From positions 114,157,546 through 114,221,545 of the forward strand of contig CP136068.1 in assembly GCA_032622095.1 (NCBI GenBank): a stretch of 64,000 bases of DNA, written 5' to 3'. Each line of letters opens with the position of its first letter. Position 1 is the first letter of the stretch. The position numbers were made by a program, and so were the translations under genes. The notes beneath the pieces were generated by a model. That model saw nothing but the letters and a program-made list of their open reading frames with translations. It had not been told where the DNA came from and did not search any database. Below are positions 1 to 12,635 of this stretch, piece after piece. This DNA is from Siphonodentalium dalli. Its lineage: Eukaryota > Mollusca > Scaphopoda > Gadilida > Siphonodentaliidae.

Positions 1-405
1 GGGTCACAACACAACACACTGTATTCGACCTAAAATGGGGGGGGGTTGCACCGGTACCATATATATATCGACCCCTCTGATCAGTTATCATTTTCGCTCG
101 AGTGCATGGGCTGAAGGTGTGTAAATTTAGCTTGCTTTGTGAGCCACGGTACAACACCCTTTATTTGATCTATATCGGCCAAGTGACCGAGAAATAATGT
201 ATACCCCATTTGACCCCTTCTGAGCGGCGACCATTTTGGATCGCGTATGGTTGAAAGGGGTAAATATTTATAAGCTTGTTTTGGGCCCACCCTACAAAAC
301 CCTTATTTGACTTAAAGCGGCCAATATGCCGAGAGAAATGGCATTCCCATTCAATCCATTGTGGTAAAACTAATGAATATTCAGTTTGTCTTGGAGCCAC
401 CTGAC
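1..405. repeat. Imperfect tandem repeat, about 130-bp unit, three copies
   Basis: A block recurs near 116-146, 257-290 and 369-400: a TA-rich run, then a 'gcttg.tttg' segment, then GAGCCAC or GGCCCAC, followed by 'acaacaccctttattt'-like sequence. Copies are diverged. Open frames on the minus strand through here follow the repeat and show no protein family. Confidence 0.6.
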
Positions 406-578
406 CCGTGTTTCCCCAGTTCTCTCTGGGCTAGTTTATATAGGACGTCCATATCCCCATAGAGCCCGGGTCCCACGCCATAATTGGTTTATATAGTAGT
501 TTCTTTGCGATCTAAAACATCAAGTTAGTGTAACCATACCGTAAAGGTATCTGGATATATATATGCAAAGGTCAATCA

Positions 579-708
579 GTTATTTCGTGGCCACGAATTA
601 GTATTTCGTGACCACGAATTAGTTATTTCTTGGCCACGAATTAGTATTTTGTGGCCAACAAATTAGTTATTTCGTGGCCACGAATTAGTATTTCGTGGCC
701 ACGAAATA
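579..708. repeat. Palindromic minisatellite, about 22-bp unit, six copies
   Basis: Each unit contains a self-complementary core, TTCGTGGCCACGAA, followed by 'ttagt' or 'ttagtta'. Four of six cores are intact and two carry single changes. Every unit could form a small hairpin. No gene overlaps it. Confidence 0.9.
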
Positions 709-719
709 ATAAACAAATT

Positions 720-2260
720 ATCATGTCCCAAACCATGCAGCCATCGCAGCTTATGGATCATTCTGTTTTAGTATTAAATTTGGAGAAACCAGACTAGCAT
801 CAATGTAACAACTACAACAACTCATCTATGCCAATGATATGTTTAGCCATATAGATGTGGATAGGGTGGTATTGTTCAAAAATGTTAAACAGTGTTATCA
901 TGTCCAATGTGTATTGCTAAATATTGCTGGGCTTATATAGATGGTTGTTCTATAATTCCTGGTCGGGTTTATCCAAATTGCGAGTTTAAATAAGTTCATC
1001 TGATGATAAAGAAAACCATCGACTTATAGGCTTAATGGACCATTCTCCCCAATATACTTGACTTTGAACCGATCAATACTATGGGCCATGGTATTTTCCC
1101 GTAAATTAGATAGTGTCTATAGTCAGATGGTATTGGTTATGTTCAAATGGTGACACACATATGCAACTGTACATGTTTGTGCCCCATGTGCCATTGATCA
1201 TTATAAGATCGAGAAACTTAGTCTAGGAAATTACCAGGAATTCACTGGAAATTGCAATTATAGCTTATAGGGTCGTAATTCAACGTTTGCGTTTCCGATA
1301 CAGTTAATTCCAAATGTGCACTTTGAGATATACCTGGTCGTCAAAGTGAACCAGATGTCCTATTTAAGGTTAGCAACCGTTGCTAATCAAATACCACAAC
1401 TGTGTACTAATCATTCATTGGTATTGCCTTAATTTAGTCAGTGTCTAATCACATGGTGCTGGTTTTGTTCAAAGTTGGGCACACGCATGTCTAAAACTAT
1501 ACATGCAGCCATGTTCTGCATATGCCATTGATCATTTGCCACCGGCCCCGATAGCTCATTAGTAACGGTTACTAAGCACACACTCGGAATGCAGGAAAAT
1601 GCAACTATGGTTGATACCTATTTTACTAATTAAGCTCTATTTTAGTGGAAATTCGAATTTACTTGATGTTTACAGCTAAACACGAAGCGTGGAGAATAAC
1701 TGTGGTCAGAATATTGATGGTGAATGTTGGGTTTCAGTCGCTGCACTGAAGTTGGCCAAATGTAACTGGCGTGGGAAGCGTGAAAGCAAAGCCTATACCG
1801 CTATAGTAAAGATCTCAGCTGCACCGAAATGTCCGTTTATCAATAGCACAAATCCTGCGAAAACACAGATCATGTGGGATAGACTCCGATGACAACGAAT
1901 GAGTTAATGGCAACTACAATCTATACCTGTGTATTTGTGATACTACATCCCGTTATGATCAACGATGTGGTTTTGAAACTAGTGACAAATAAAACAATGA
2001 TATAATATGTAATCACATCGTTAACAGTCTTGTTGTGAATATTTTCATTTGATCCAACAGTCTGCATTTTATCGAAACTACAAAACCATTCGACACTTAC
2101 TTTTGCCAATTACTGTATCTTGAGGCATACCTATATCATACGTTTCAACTATTAAATCACGGATAGTTACAGTAGGTCAAACACGAGTGTTAAACTTCAT
2201 ATATAGTTGCGCATAATTGCCAATAAGTGATATTACAATCAACGTTTGAGAATAACACGA
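720..2260. other. Non-coding stretch with one diverged direct repeat
   Basis: I see no gene. About 115 bp at 1085-1200 recurs at 1430-1545. Shared blocks include 'tgtgccattgatcat' or its 'atatgccattgatcat' variant, and 'tggttatgttcaaa' or 'tggttttgttcaaa'. The 67-codon plus-strand frame at 1689 has no recognisable domain or splice context. Confidence 0.5.
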
Positions 2261-2261
2261 A

Positions 2262-2600
2262 ATTCTCCATAGGGTTAAGTGTTAAATTTTGAACGCAACT
2301 GTAGCCAGCAAGAATCATTTGATCACATGCATTCTTTTTTAAACTACGTCTGTGTTTCATACTAGGTATTTTTTAGGAATATCAGTACGCGCATATTACC
2401 ATACGCAACATGGCGCCATTTATCCAAAGTACTAGAATCTCCATAGGGCTCAATGTTAAATTTTGATCACAACTGTAGCCAACAAGAATGAACCGATCAC
2501 ATCAAAATTTTCCAAAATACATGTAATGGTCATATCGAGTAGTTTGGAGAAGTTTCAAATCACACGGATCACCATACGCCAGATGGCACCATCTATCGTT
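2262..2600. repeat. Two-copy tandem repeat, about 180-bp unit
   Basis: The block beginning 'tctccatagggtt' at about 2264 recurs as 'tctccatagggct' at about 2441. Both run through 'aactgtagccaacaagaat' and end near 'accatacgcaacatggcgcc' or a close variant. Confidence 0.7.
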
Positions 2601-2769
2601 TTCTGTAAATACGAAACGCTCTCTAAATGATGTTGACCCCGATTTAGGCCGACCCGCAAAAAATTCAAGAATGGAAACAAGACAATCCTAAAAACACACC
2701 CACTGGGCATACATAATCCGTTTTCAGATCGCTTTTAACAAACCAAAAATGACATAAGGAATCCGACTA

Positions 2770-3000
2770 AGTTGTAAATAAATAAATACTTCATTATTGG
2801 TGGAACGGATTAATCGCGATAAACAGAATGACAATTGACAAGATGAGCCACTACTTATATTCCATGACTGTAATAATCATGTTTTGTGATGCTATTTGAA
2901 TATACAATTTATTTATTAACACTTTAAGCAAGATCATTCTCTATTCCCAAAAAAATCCACAGCATACATTAACCTGTGCAACGCCGGGTAACCCTGCTAG
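2770..3000 (+). mobile_element. Helitron-like family B, 3' end of upstream copy
   Basis: The last about 230 bp match the end of the next element (5597-5741), including 'aaataaatacttcatta' and the terminus GCCGGGTAACCCTGCTAG. The terminus is GC-rich and partly self-complementary (CGGGT/ACCC) just before CTAG, as Helitron 3' ends are. The next base begins the next element (TC at 3001), so the two abut without host DNA. The 5' limit of this copy is not defined. Confidence 0.6.
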
Positions 3001-5741
3001 TCTATATCTATATTTGCGAATGTCTGTCTGTCTGTCTGTCTGTATGTCTGTGTTCTATAGAAATTCACAGGGGACCATCTAAATGATGCCAAAGGGGTCT
3101 ACTAGGAATAGCTTTTTACGAGAAAGATAATGGTCGGGGTTAGAATTTTCTAAAGTGACGCCGTTGTTGTCAGGGGCAGAAAAGGGGGAGGGGCAGAACA
3201 ACAAATTGTCGCCGATTGCCACCAAACTTATATATAATCATCCCCATAATATGAGGAATCTAATGGCGTGGTTTAAATATGGCCAAAGTCGCATCGTTCG
3301 CGTTTAGGGGGTGCCCGGAAGGGGGGGGGGGGCAGATTTGTTTTCTGTCGCCGATTGCCACGAAACTTACATATAATCATTCCCATGATATGAAGAATCC
3401 AACGGTGTGGTTTAAATATGTCAAAAGTGGCGTCGTTTGAGTCAGGGATGAACGGAAGGGGAGAGGGGCACCAAAATTGATAAAACTAATTTTAGCGCCG
3501 ATTTCCACCAAATTGATATATATTCTTCTTCATGATATAAGGAATCTAATTGTGCGATTTAACAACGCCAAATTGTTGTTTTTGGATGAGAGATTGGGAG
3601 GGGTTGGCACTAAATTTGATAATAAGTCGCCGATTGCAACCACACTTATACAAAATCATCCCCATAGTATGAGGAGTCTGATGGTGTGACTTTTATCTGT
3701 CAAATGTGGCCTCATTCGAGTCAGGGTTGCATTGGAAGGGACAGGGGCACCAAAATTGATGCACAATTTTTTTAGCGCCAATTTCCACCAAATTGATACA
3801 CGTTCTTATCCATGATACGAGGAATCTAATCGTGATTTAAAGACGCCATAGTGGTGCTGTTTGGGTGAGAGATGGAGAGGGGAGGGATTGGCACCAAATT
3901 TGATAACAAAAATGTTTAGTCGCCGATTATTACCAAACTTATAAACAATCATCTCCATGATATGAGGAGTGTAATCGTGTGGTTTAAGGAAGTCACAAGT
4001 GGGGCCATTCGAGTCAGTGGTGTATAGAGATGAGAGGGGCACAAAAAATTATATCTATATGTTTAGTGCCGATTTCCACCAGATTGATACATATTCTTCT
4101 CCGTGATACGAGGAATCTTATCGTGTGGTTTAGATACACCAAATTGGTGCCCTATGGGTGAGAGATATGGGGACCTTAAATTTGATACGAATTTGTATAC
4201 TCGCCAATTTTCACCAATTTCATATATATGCATCTCTAATCTCTAATGAGTCTTAGTGTGTGCAGCTTGAGTCCGAAATAGGGACGGGAGGGTCACCAAA
4301 ACTGATACAAAATATTTTTCGTACCAATTACCATCAAATTCAGACACGTTCTTCTCAAATGATACAAGAAATAAAATCGTGCTGTCTGTCTGTCTGTCTT
4401 TTTGTCTGTCTGTGTGCGTTCTATATATAACTTCACGCGGTACAATCGAGATGGCACCAAGGCGTTCTAAGAGGGGTAACCTTTTACAAGGAAGATAATG
4501 GTGCGGGTTAAAAGTTTCTAAAATGACGCTGTTGGTGGGAGGGGAAATTTTAAAATATGGTGAAATAGTTTTGTCGCTGATTTCCACCAAACGAATACAT
4601 AATCACCTTCGCAATATGGCGTTGTTCGAGTCAGCGTTGCATCAACAATTGATTTAATAAACCAATTTCCACCAAATTCATACACGTTTTTCTCTAATGA
4701 TATACCATTAATTAAATCACATTTGGTGTCGTTTGCGTCACGGATGGCGAGCGGATATGCACTATCATTGATATTCGCCGATATCCACATATAAGTTATA
4801 TACAGTCACCAGGCCATCTCCATATCATTTTAAGTAGTTGGGCGTTCACATTTCACAATCCCGACATATGGTGACCCACATAAGTCACTTGAATAATTAT
4901 ATCTTCTTAACAGTCATATTAATATGGGAATGGCAATCAAGGCATTCACACAATGAGCTAGCAAAAAGAGATAACTAGAAGAAGCATTAAACGTATATTT
5001 ATCATTCTATTGAAGAGATACATATATTCGTGCAAACTGAGAGACCTCGAACCGTCAGAGGATTGCATATATATAATAACAAAATTTAGTCTGTTCCATT
5101 CAATACACTTTCCACAAAAAGTTACAATTTGTCAAGAGATATGGAAGGCCTGTTCAAAAATAGTGGTCACAGTGTGCAGTCAAATATAGTTTCTTCTGAT
5201 ATACAAGAAAATGCAGTTAGTAGCACTAGACTTTTCAGGATCCTACCAATACTGACATCTGACAAGGGTTTTAGAACAGACTCATCGACTGACATAAACA
5301 ACTCAAAATCTCGCACTGTGCCTGACACATGTAGCTGATATATCTGCGCAGCAACATTTAGTTTAAACTAAGAATATTTAGCCAATATATATAGCACCAT
5401 GAATAGAGGAGCACCTGGAAATTTCTTTGAAACATCTGTATCTTCATGGATATATGATAGCCAGGTGTCCTCGAGATCTTAGTCCAACCCACTAGATTGA
5501 TTGATACATCTCAATATGTAAAACCCAATTATAATCTTTTATCGAACTAATGTGTTTATGATGTTCATGTATCATATTATAACGTCTAATGTATACGCAG
5601 TTGTAAATAAATAAATACTTCATTATTGGTGGAACGAATTAATCGTGATAAACAGAATGACAATTAAGCAAGAGCATTCTCTATTCCCAACAAATATCCA
5701 CAACATACATTAACCTGGGCAACGCCGGGTAACCCTGCTAG
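3001..5741 (+). mobile_element. Helitron-like family B, full unit (non-autonomous)
   Basis: It starts TC (TCTATATCTATATTTGCG, then a TCTG run) and ends GGGTAACCCTGCTAG followed by T. TC...CTAG with insertion next to T is the Helitron convention. Inside is a chain of diverged about 150-220-bp repeats built around 'cgccgatttccaccaaa' (3350-4800). The 5' leader (TCTG run plus 'gaaagataatgg') recurs internally at 4380-4540. No Rep/helicase coding is visible, so it would depend on a partner element. The family assignment rests on end structure only. Confidence 0.65.
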
Positions 5742-6328
5742 TATCCTATATATTCACAAACCATGGTTCTATATATTCCCGATATGAGACCATTCAGATA
5801 TTTTTACCTGAAAACTTGCATAAATTCTAACATCTAGCGGTCTAACTCCAGACAAATGCACACGGCTACGGACAAGAGACCAGGACACACCGGGCTGTTC
5901 ATGGTTGTTCGGCCCGGGGTGAGAAAATTTTGAAAACTATACAAGAAAATCGCAAATCCTAGCATCTAGACTGGCATCAACTGAAGCGTTCTTATTTTGT
6001 TGTAAATTTCAATTGGGGGAGGGTCCGGGAGGGGTGCGTGAGATTTTTTGGGGATTTACAGCTGGAATCTCGAGATTAACGGGGTCTTTACGTGGTGTTA
6101 TATGATGCTGACAAGTTCATTTAATGACAAAATTACGATTAGCCAATTGGGCTGGTTAAACAACACATGTGGCGGGCCACGTCCGGAATTTCCCCGGTCT
6201 CTCGATCAGCCCCCCCCCCCCCGACCCGACCCCCAACCCCGAACGTCACATTATGCTCACATGGGGAACCTGCAAACTTCCCAATTTAGGTAACTTCTGT
6301 CTTTCCTCGCCGGTTTTCCGCTTCTCGG

Positions 6329-6370
<42 letters not shown>

Positions 6371-6540
6371 CAGTACACATTATCCGAAGTAAAACATTTG
6401 ATATGTGGAATAATTTCCGAATCAATATATTCTTGTTTAGTGACGGTTCCAAATATGGTTACAATCGGGACAATCTCAGATGCCGTCGTAAAATGGAATT
6501 CACTTCATGAATTTATGTGAGAAGACTGCCATCTTATTGG
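5742..6540. other. Non-coding stretch with a TA microsatellite
   Basis: No gene is seen. A (TA)n run occupies 6331-6367 and creates artefactual Tyr/Ile-repeat frames. A segment 'gttaaacaacacatgtggcg' at about 6157 recurs at 6552, marking a small dispersed repeat pair (6155-6235 and 6550-6740). Both copies also carry 'aatttccccggtctc' or a near match. Confidence 0.5.
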
Positions 6541-6774
6541 ATACACGGCAGGTTAAACAACACATGTGGCGGCCCACGTCAGTTTCATTTGCGGCCCAAG
6601 TTGTGGTTGGGGCCGCCCAACCACATATACCCCCCCCCAAACCGTAAAAAACCCTCGGATTCTCGCTTGATAGAAAATCACGTGGAATCAGAATTTTTCC
6701 GGCCTCCGGCCCATCGGGAAATTTCCCGGTCTCCCGATCGGCCAGTCCGCCTATAGCTTCGCGCACATTATAAT

Positions 6775-7552
6775 GACCTTAAACAGCGCGCGCTTCGCGC
6801 ACATTTTGATCTTTTAAACATTCTTTCATCAGATTTACACTCAACTGAAACATTAAAAGAGCACTAATTAGCGTGGGCAGTATTGGTTACACTGTATTAG
6901 TCCCGGCTCGGGAATGTGGTTTTTCTAACCGAGTTCCGGCGAATCTACTGAACGGTATACCCACTGTCGGAAGGTAAAACCTTGTCCATTCGCCATCTTC
7001 CGCACAACTTTCATAACAAAGACAGCATTCTTTACTTATGTTATCACCGAACTGGAAAATTAAAATACCATATTAGCACTCATTCCCAACGATGGTAGAG
7101 CGTTCGAGTCTCGACTCTACACCCACTACATGCACTTTCATGACAAAATCAACAGTTGTTACTTCTATTCACACTCAACCTGAACTGACAAATTAATTTA
7201 GCGCCCATTTCCAACAACGCTGTTAGCGCGCATGGAAGTTTCGTCGACAATAGCAAAGCTAATGTGGGTTTGCGTGCGACGTCACATGACGTCATTTCGA
7301 CAAACGTCATAAGAAATGGTGTCTATACTTGAGTGCAAATACTGCATTTCGGGACCATGTTATATCTCAGGTTTGCTTTGACCAATCGACTTGAAATTTG
7401 GTGAGTCATCTGTTACGACACCGTATAGTCCGTGGTACAAATTTGGGCCACATTGCACACATAGTTGAAAAGTTATAAACGCGCCAAAAGCGTGACCGAG
7501 TTATACACACACAGACAGACACACACACAGACGATGGGTTATATATATATTA
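6775..7552 (-). mobile_element. Helitron-like family A, truncated outermost copy
   Basis: This matches the 5' half (minus-strand sense) of the units to its right: 'gccaaaagcgtgaccgag', 'gacgtcatttcgacaaacg' and a CA run near 7505-7530. Its left part is missing, replaced by unrelated sequence left of about 6770. Its outer end reads TA rather than TC at 7552-7551 on the minus strand, so this end is degenerate. Confidence 0.65.
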
Positions 7553-9283
7553 CTAGGGGGTTGCCCGTCACAAAATGACGGGTATATCAATTTTCTTTGT
7601 TATTTTCCAGTGTCCGCGTTCATGGACACATGAAATTGTCATGTTTCTCCTTTTTGTTACTGGATGCGCATTGGAACACTTTATTTCACTAAAACTGTAT
7701 TTCTACACACCCAGTCCACATATATATGCGCAACGAAACAAAATCAGTATATTATTTAAATACTATGCAACAACTGAAACATACACAATTCAGGAGCCTA
7801 CATTCGGAAGCTTGCTGCATATTTTGAACGGACCCCCTTTGGAACCTGTATTCAGCATGCCGCCTAATGATCACACGCCTGCACTGCGCGGCCCGTTTGT
7901 ATGAACACTTTATTTCAATAAAACTGTATTTTTACCCCCACCCCATCTCCCCGACCCATGTATATGCATGCACATATGGAACGCAACAATCAAAATATTT
8001 TACTTTATCTATATTAACTGAAACAGGCTCAATTCGGAATCTTTATTTAGAGGGGAGGGGCCTATGTACAGCCCCTTTCTGCGCTTCGCGCACATTATAT
8101 GATCTTAAACTGCGTGAGCTTCGCGCACATAAATAGGGAGCTTGTAGCACATTTTAAACGGACCCTGTATTCAACATGCAGCCTATTGATCACACGCCCT
8201 GCACTGCGTGGCCCATTTGTATGAACACTTTATTTCAATAAAACTGTATTTTTGCCCCCACCATCATCTCCCCAACCCACGTATATGCATGCACATATAT
8301 GGAACGCAACAATCGAGATATTTTACTTAATCTATACTGACTGAAACAGGCTCAATTCTGAACCTTTATTTAGCGGGGTAGGGGCCTGCAGCCCCTTTAT
8401 GAGCTTCGCGCACATTATATGAATTTAAAACGCGTGCGCTTCGCGCATTGTGATCTTTTAAACATTTATTCTTGTATCAGATTTGCACTCAACCGAAAGA
8501 TTAAAAGAGCATTAATTAGCGTCGGCAGTATTGTTTACACTGTAGGCCCTATTATTAGGCCTGTCCCGGGAATGTGCTTTTTTCAACTGAGTTCCGGCGA
8601 ATTTACTGAGTTCACGGTACCCACTGGGTACCGCCTACCCACGTTTTTCCGGTACTCCTTCGATTCCACACTCAATGCACAACTTTCGTATCAAAGACAG
8701 CATTCTTTACTTGTGTTCAAACCCAACTGGCAAATTAAAATACCATATTAGCACCCATTCCCAACGACGAACGTTCGAGTCTTGGCTCTGCAAACCACTA
8801 CATCCACCCATTCCCAACGACGGTAGAACGTTCGAGTCTTGACTCTACACCCCACTATACATGCACTTCCGCGACAAAATCAACATTCGTTACCTAAATT
8901 CACACTGAACCTGAACTGACACATTAATTTCCAACAACGCTTTGGTAGAGCGCATGGAAGTTTCGCCTACAATAGCAAAGCAAGTATTGGTTTGTGTTCG
9001 ACGTCAATGACGTCATTTCGCAAACGTCATAAGAAATAGTGTCTACTTGAGTGCAAATGCTGCATTTGGGGACCATGTTAGATCTCAGGTTTGCTTTAAC
9101 CAATCGGCGTGATATTTGGTGAGTCACCTTTTATGACACACTATAGGTCGGGGTACAAATTTGGGCCACATAGGACGCATGGTTGAAAAGTTATAAACGC
9201 GCCAAAAGCGTGACCGAGTTATACACACACACACAGACAGATACACACACACACACACAGACGACGGGTTTTATATATATAGA
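7553..9283 (-). mobile_element. Helitron-like family A, tandem unit 1
   Basis: On the minus strand it opens TC, a TATATATA run, then AAACCCGTCG and a (TG)n run. It closes with the hairpin CCCGTCATTTTGTGACGGG, then CAACCCCCTAG. The arms CCCGTCA/TGACGGG pair around a 5-base loop about 10 bases from the CTAG end, as in Helitrons. Three internal about 300-bp sub-repeats each start at 'aacactttatttca' and include 'cttcgcgcacat'. No transposase-type protein is encoded. Confidence 0.75.
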
Positions 9284-10885
9284 CTAGGGGGTTGCCCGTC
9301 ACAAAATGACGGGTATATAAATTTTCTTTGTTATTTTCTAGTGTCCGCGTTCATGGACACATGAAATTGTCATGTTTCTCCTTTTTGTTACTGGATGCGC
9401 ATTGGAACACTTTATTTCACTAAAACTGTATTTCTACACACCCAGTCCACATATATATGCGCAACGAAACAAAATCAGTATATTATTTAAATACTATGCA
9501 ACAACTGAAACATACTCAATTCAGGAGCCTACATTCGGAAGCTTGCTGCATATTTTGAACGGACCCCCTTTGGAACCTGTATTCAGCATGCCGCCTAATG
9601 ATCACACGCCTGCACTGCGCGGCCCGTTTGTATGAACACTTTATTTCAATAAAACTGTATTTTTACCCCCACCCCATCTCCTCAACCCATGTATATGCTT
9701 GCACGTATGGAAAGCAACAATCAAGATATTTTGCTTTATCTATATACTGAAACAGGCTCAATTCGGGAGCCTTATTTAGCGTGGGAGGGGCCTACAGTCC
9801 CTTTCTGTGCTTCGCGCACATATAGGGAACTTACAGCAAATTTTAAACGGACCCCATTTGGAACCTGTATTCAGCATGCATCATAATGATCACACGCCCT
9901 GCACTGTGCGGCCCATTTGTATGAACACTTTATTTCAATAAAACTGTATTTTTACCCCCACCCCAATCTCCACAACCCACGTATATGCATGCACATATGG
10001 AACAATCAAGATATGTTTACTTTATCTATACTAACTGAAACAGGCTCAATTCGGAACCTTTATTTAGCGGGAAGGGGCATATAGCCCATTTGTGAGCTTC
10101 GCGCACATTATATGCACTTTAACTGCGTGCGCTTCGCGCACATTTTGATCTTTTAAACATTTTTTGTATCAGATTTGCACTCAACCGAAAGATTAAAAGA
10201 GCATCAATTCGCGTTGGCAGTAGTGTTTACACTGTATTATTAGTCCATTCGCCATCTTCCGATTATACCGGTACTCCTTCGATTCCTCACTCAATGCACA
10301 ACTTTCGTATCAAATACAGCATTATTTACTTATGTTCAAACCCAACTGGCAAATTAAAATACCATATTAGCACCCATTCCCAACGACGAACGTTCGAGTA
10401 TTGACTCTGCATCCCACTACATGTACATCCACCTATTCCCAACGGCGGTAGAACGTTCGAGTCTTGACTCAACACCCCACTATATAATACATTCACTTCC
10501 GTGACAACATCAACATTCATTACCTAAATTCACACTGAACATGAACTGCCACATTAATTTGGCGCCTATTTCCAACAACGCTTTGGTAGAGCGCATGGAA
10601 GTTTCGCCTACAATAGCAAAGCAAGTGTTGGTTTGCGTTCGACGTCAATGACGTCATTTCGACAAACGTCATAAGAAATAGTGTCTACTTGAGTGCAAAT
10701 GCTGCATTTGGGGACCATATTATATCTCAGGTTTGCTTTGACCAATCGGCGTGAAATTTGGTGAGTCACCTTTTATGACACACTATAGGTCGTGGTACAA
10801 ATTTGGGCCACATTAGACGCATGGTTGAAAAGTTATAAACGCGCCAAAAGCGTAACCGAGTTATACACACACACACACACCTACT

Positions 10886-10922
<37 letters not shown>

Positions 10923-10943
10923 GACGGGTTTTATATATATCGA
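9284..10943 (-). mobile_element. Helitron-like family A, tandem unit 2
   Basis: It has the same ends and internal order as unit 1. It joins unit 1 directly: minus-strand CTAG at 9287-9284 belongs to unit 2, and the preceding TC at 9283-9282 opens unit 1. It is shorter than unit 1 because of small internal losses. The CA microsatellite at 10866-10919 marks its 5' region. Confidence 0.75.
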
Positions 10944-12579
10944 CTAGGGGGTTGCCCGTCACAAAATGACGGGTATGTAAATGTGCTTTGTTATTTTCTA
11001 GTGTTCGCTTTCATGGACACATGGAATGGTCATGCTTATCTTTTTTTGTTACTGGATGCACGTTGGAACACTTTATTTAACTAAAATTGTATTTCTACGC
11101 ACCCAGTCTACATATGCGCATGGACATATTGAACGAAACAAAATCAGTATATTATTTAAATACTACTATGCACCGACTGAAACATACTCAATTCGGGAGC
11201 CTTCATTCGGGAGCTTGTTGCACATTTTGAACCTGTATTCCGCATGCCGCCTAATTATCATACACCTGCACTGTGCGATCCATTTGTATGAACACTTTTC
11301 AATAAAATTGTATTTTTACCCCAACCCCATCTCCCCAACCCATGTATATGCATGCACATATGGAACGCAACAATCAAAATATTGTACTTTATATCTATAC
11401 TGAAACAGGCTCAATTCTGGAGACTTTAATTGGCGGGGAGGGGTCTACAGTCCCTTTCTGCGCATCGCGCACATTATATTATCTTAAACTGCGCGAGCTT
11501 CGTGCACATATATATAGGGAGCTTGCAGCACATTTTAAACGGACTCCCTTTGGAAGCTGTATTCAGCATGCAGCCTATAATGATCACACGCCCTGCACTG
11601 CGCGGCCCATTTGTAGGAACACTTTATTTCAATAAAACTGTATTTTTACCCCCACCCCAATCTCCACAACCCACGTATATTCATGCACATATGGAACAAT
11701 CAAGATATGTTTACTTTATCTATACTAACTGAAACAGGCTCAATTCGGAACCTTTATTTAGCGGGAAGGGGCATATAGCCCATTTGTGAGCTTCGCGCAC
11801 ATTATATGCACTTCAACTGCGTGCGCTTCGCGCACATTTTGATGTTTTAAACATTTTTTGTATCAGATTTGCACTCAACCGAAAGATTAAAAGAGCATCA
11901 ATTCGCGTTGGCAGTAGTGTTTACACTGTATTATTAGTCCATTCGCCATCTTCCGATTATACCGGTACTCCTTCGATTCCTCACTCAATGCACAACTTTC
12001 GTATCAAAGACAGCATTATTTACTTATGTTCAAACCCAACTGGCAAATTAAAATACCATATTAGCACCCATTCCCAACGACGAACGTTCGAGTATTGACT
12101 CTGCATCCCACTACATGTACATCCACCTATTCCCAACGGCGGTAGAACGTTCGAGTCTTGACTCAACACCCCACTATATAATACATTCACTTCCGTGACA
12201 ACATCAACATTCATTACCTAAATTCACACTGAACATGAACTGCCACATTAATTTGGCGCCTATTTCCAACAACGCTTTGGTAGAGCGCATGGAAGTTTCG
12301 CCTACAATAGCAAAGCAAGTGTTGGTTTGCGTTCGACGTCAATGACGTCATTTCGACAAACGTCATAAGAAATAGTGTCTACTTGAGTGCAAATGCTGCA
12401 TTTGGGGACCATATTATATCTCAGGTTTGCTTTGACCAATCGGCGTGAAATATGGTGAGTCACCTTTTATGACACACTATAGGTCGTGGTACAAATTTGG
12501 GCCACAGTAGACGCATGGTTGAAAAGTTATAAACGCGCCAAAAGCGTAACCGAGTTATACACACACACACACACACCCT

Positions 12580-12614
<35 letters not shown>

Positions 12615-12635
12615 GACGGGTTTTATATATATCGA
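10944..12635 (-). mobile_element. Helitron-like family A, tandem unit 3
   Basis: The structure is as in unit 1. Its right part repeats the right part of unit 2 almost exactly, and its left part repeats the left part of unit 4 almost exactly. It is therefore a hybrid produced by recent duplication of 1692 bp. The minus-strand frames of 64 codons at 10326 and 12020 translate identically, as do the plus-strand 125-codon frames at 11026 and 12718. Confidence 0.75.

Noticed and set aside
1689-1892. 67-codon plus frame with several Cys as a small secreted peptide
   Set aside because: There is no signal peptide, splice context or recognised cysteine pattern. Length is within chance expectation.
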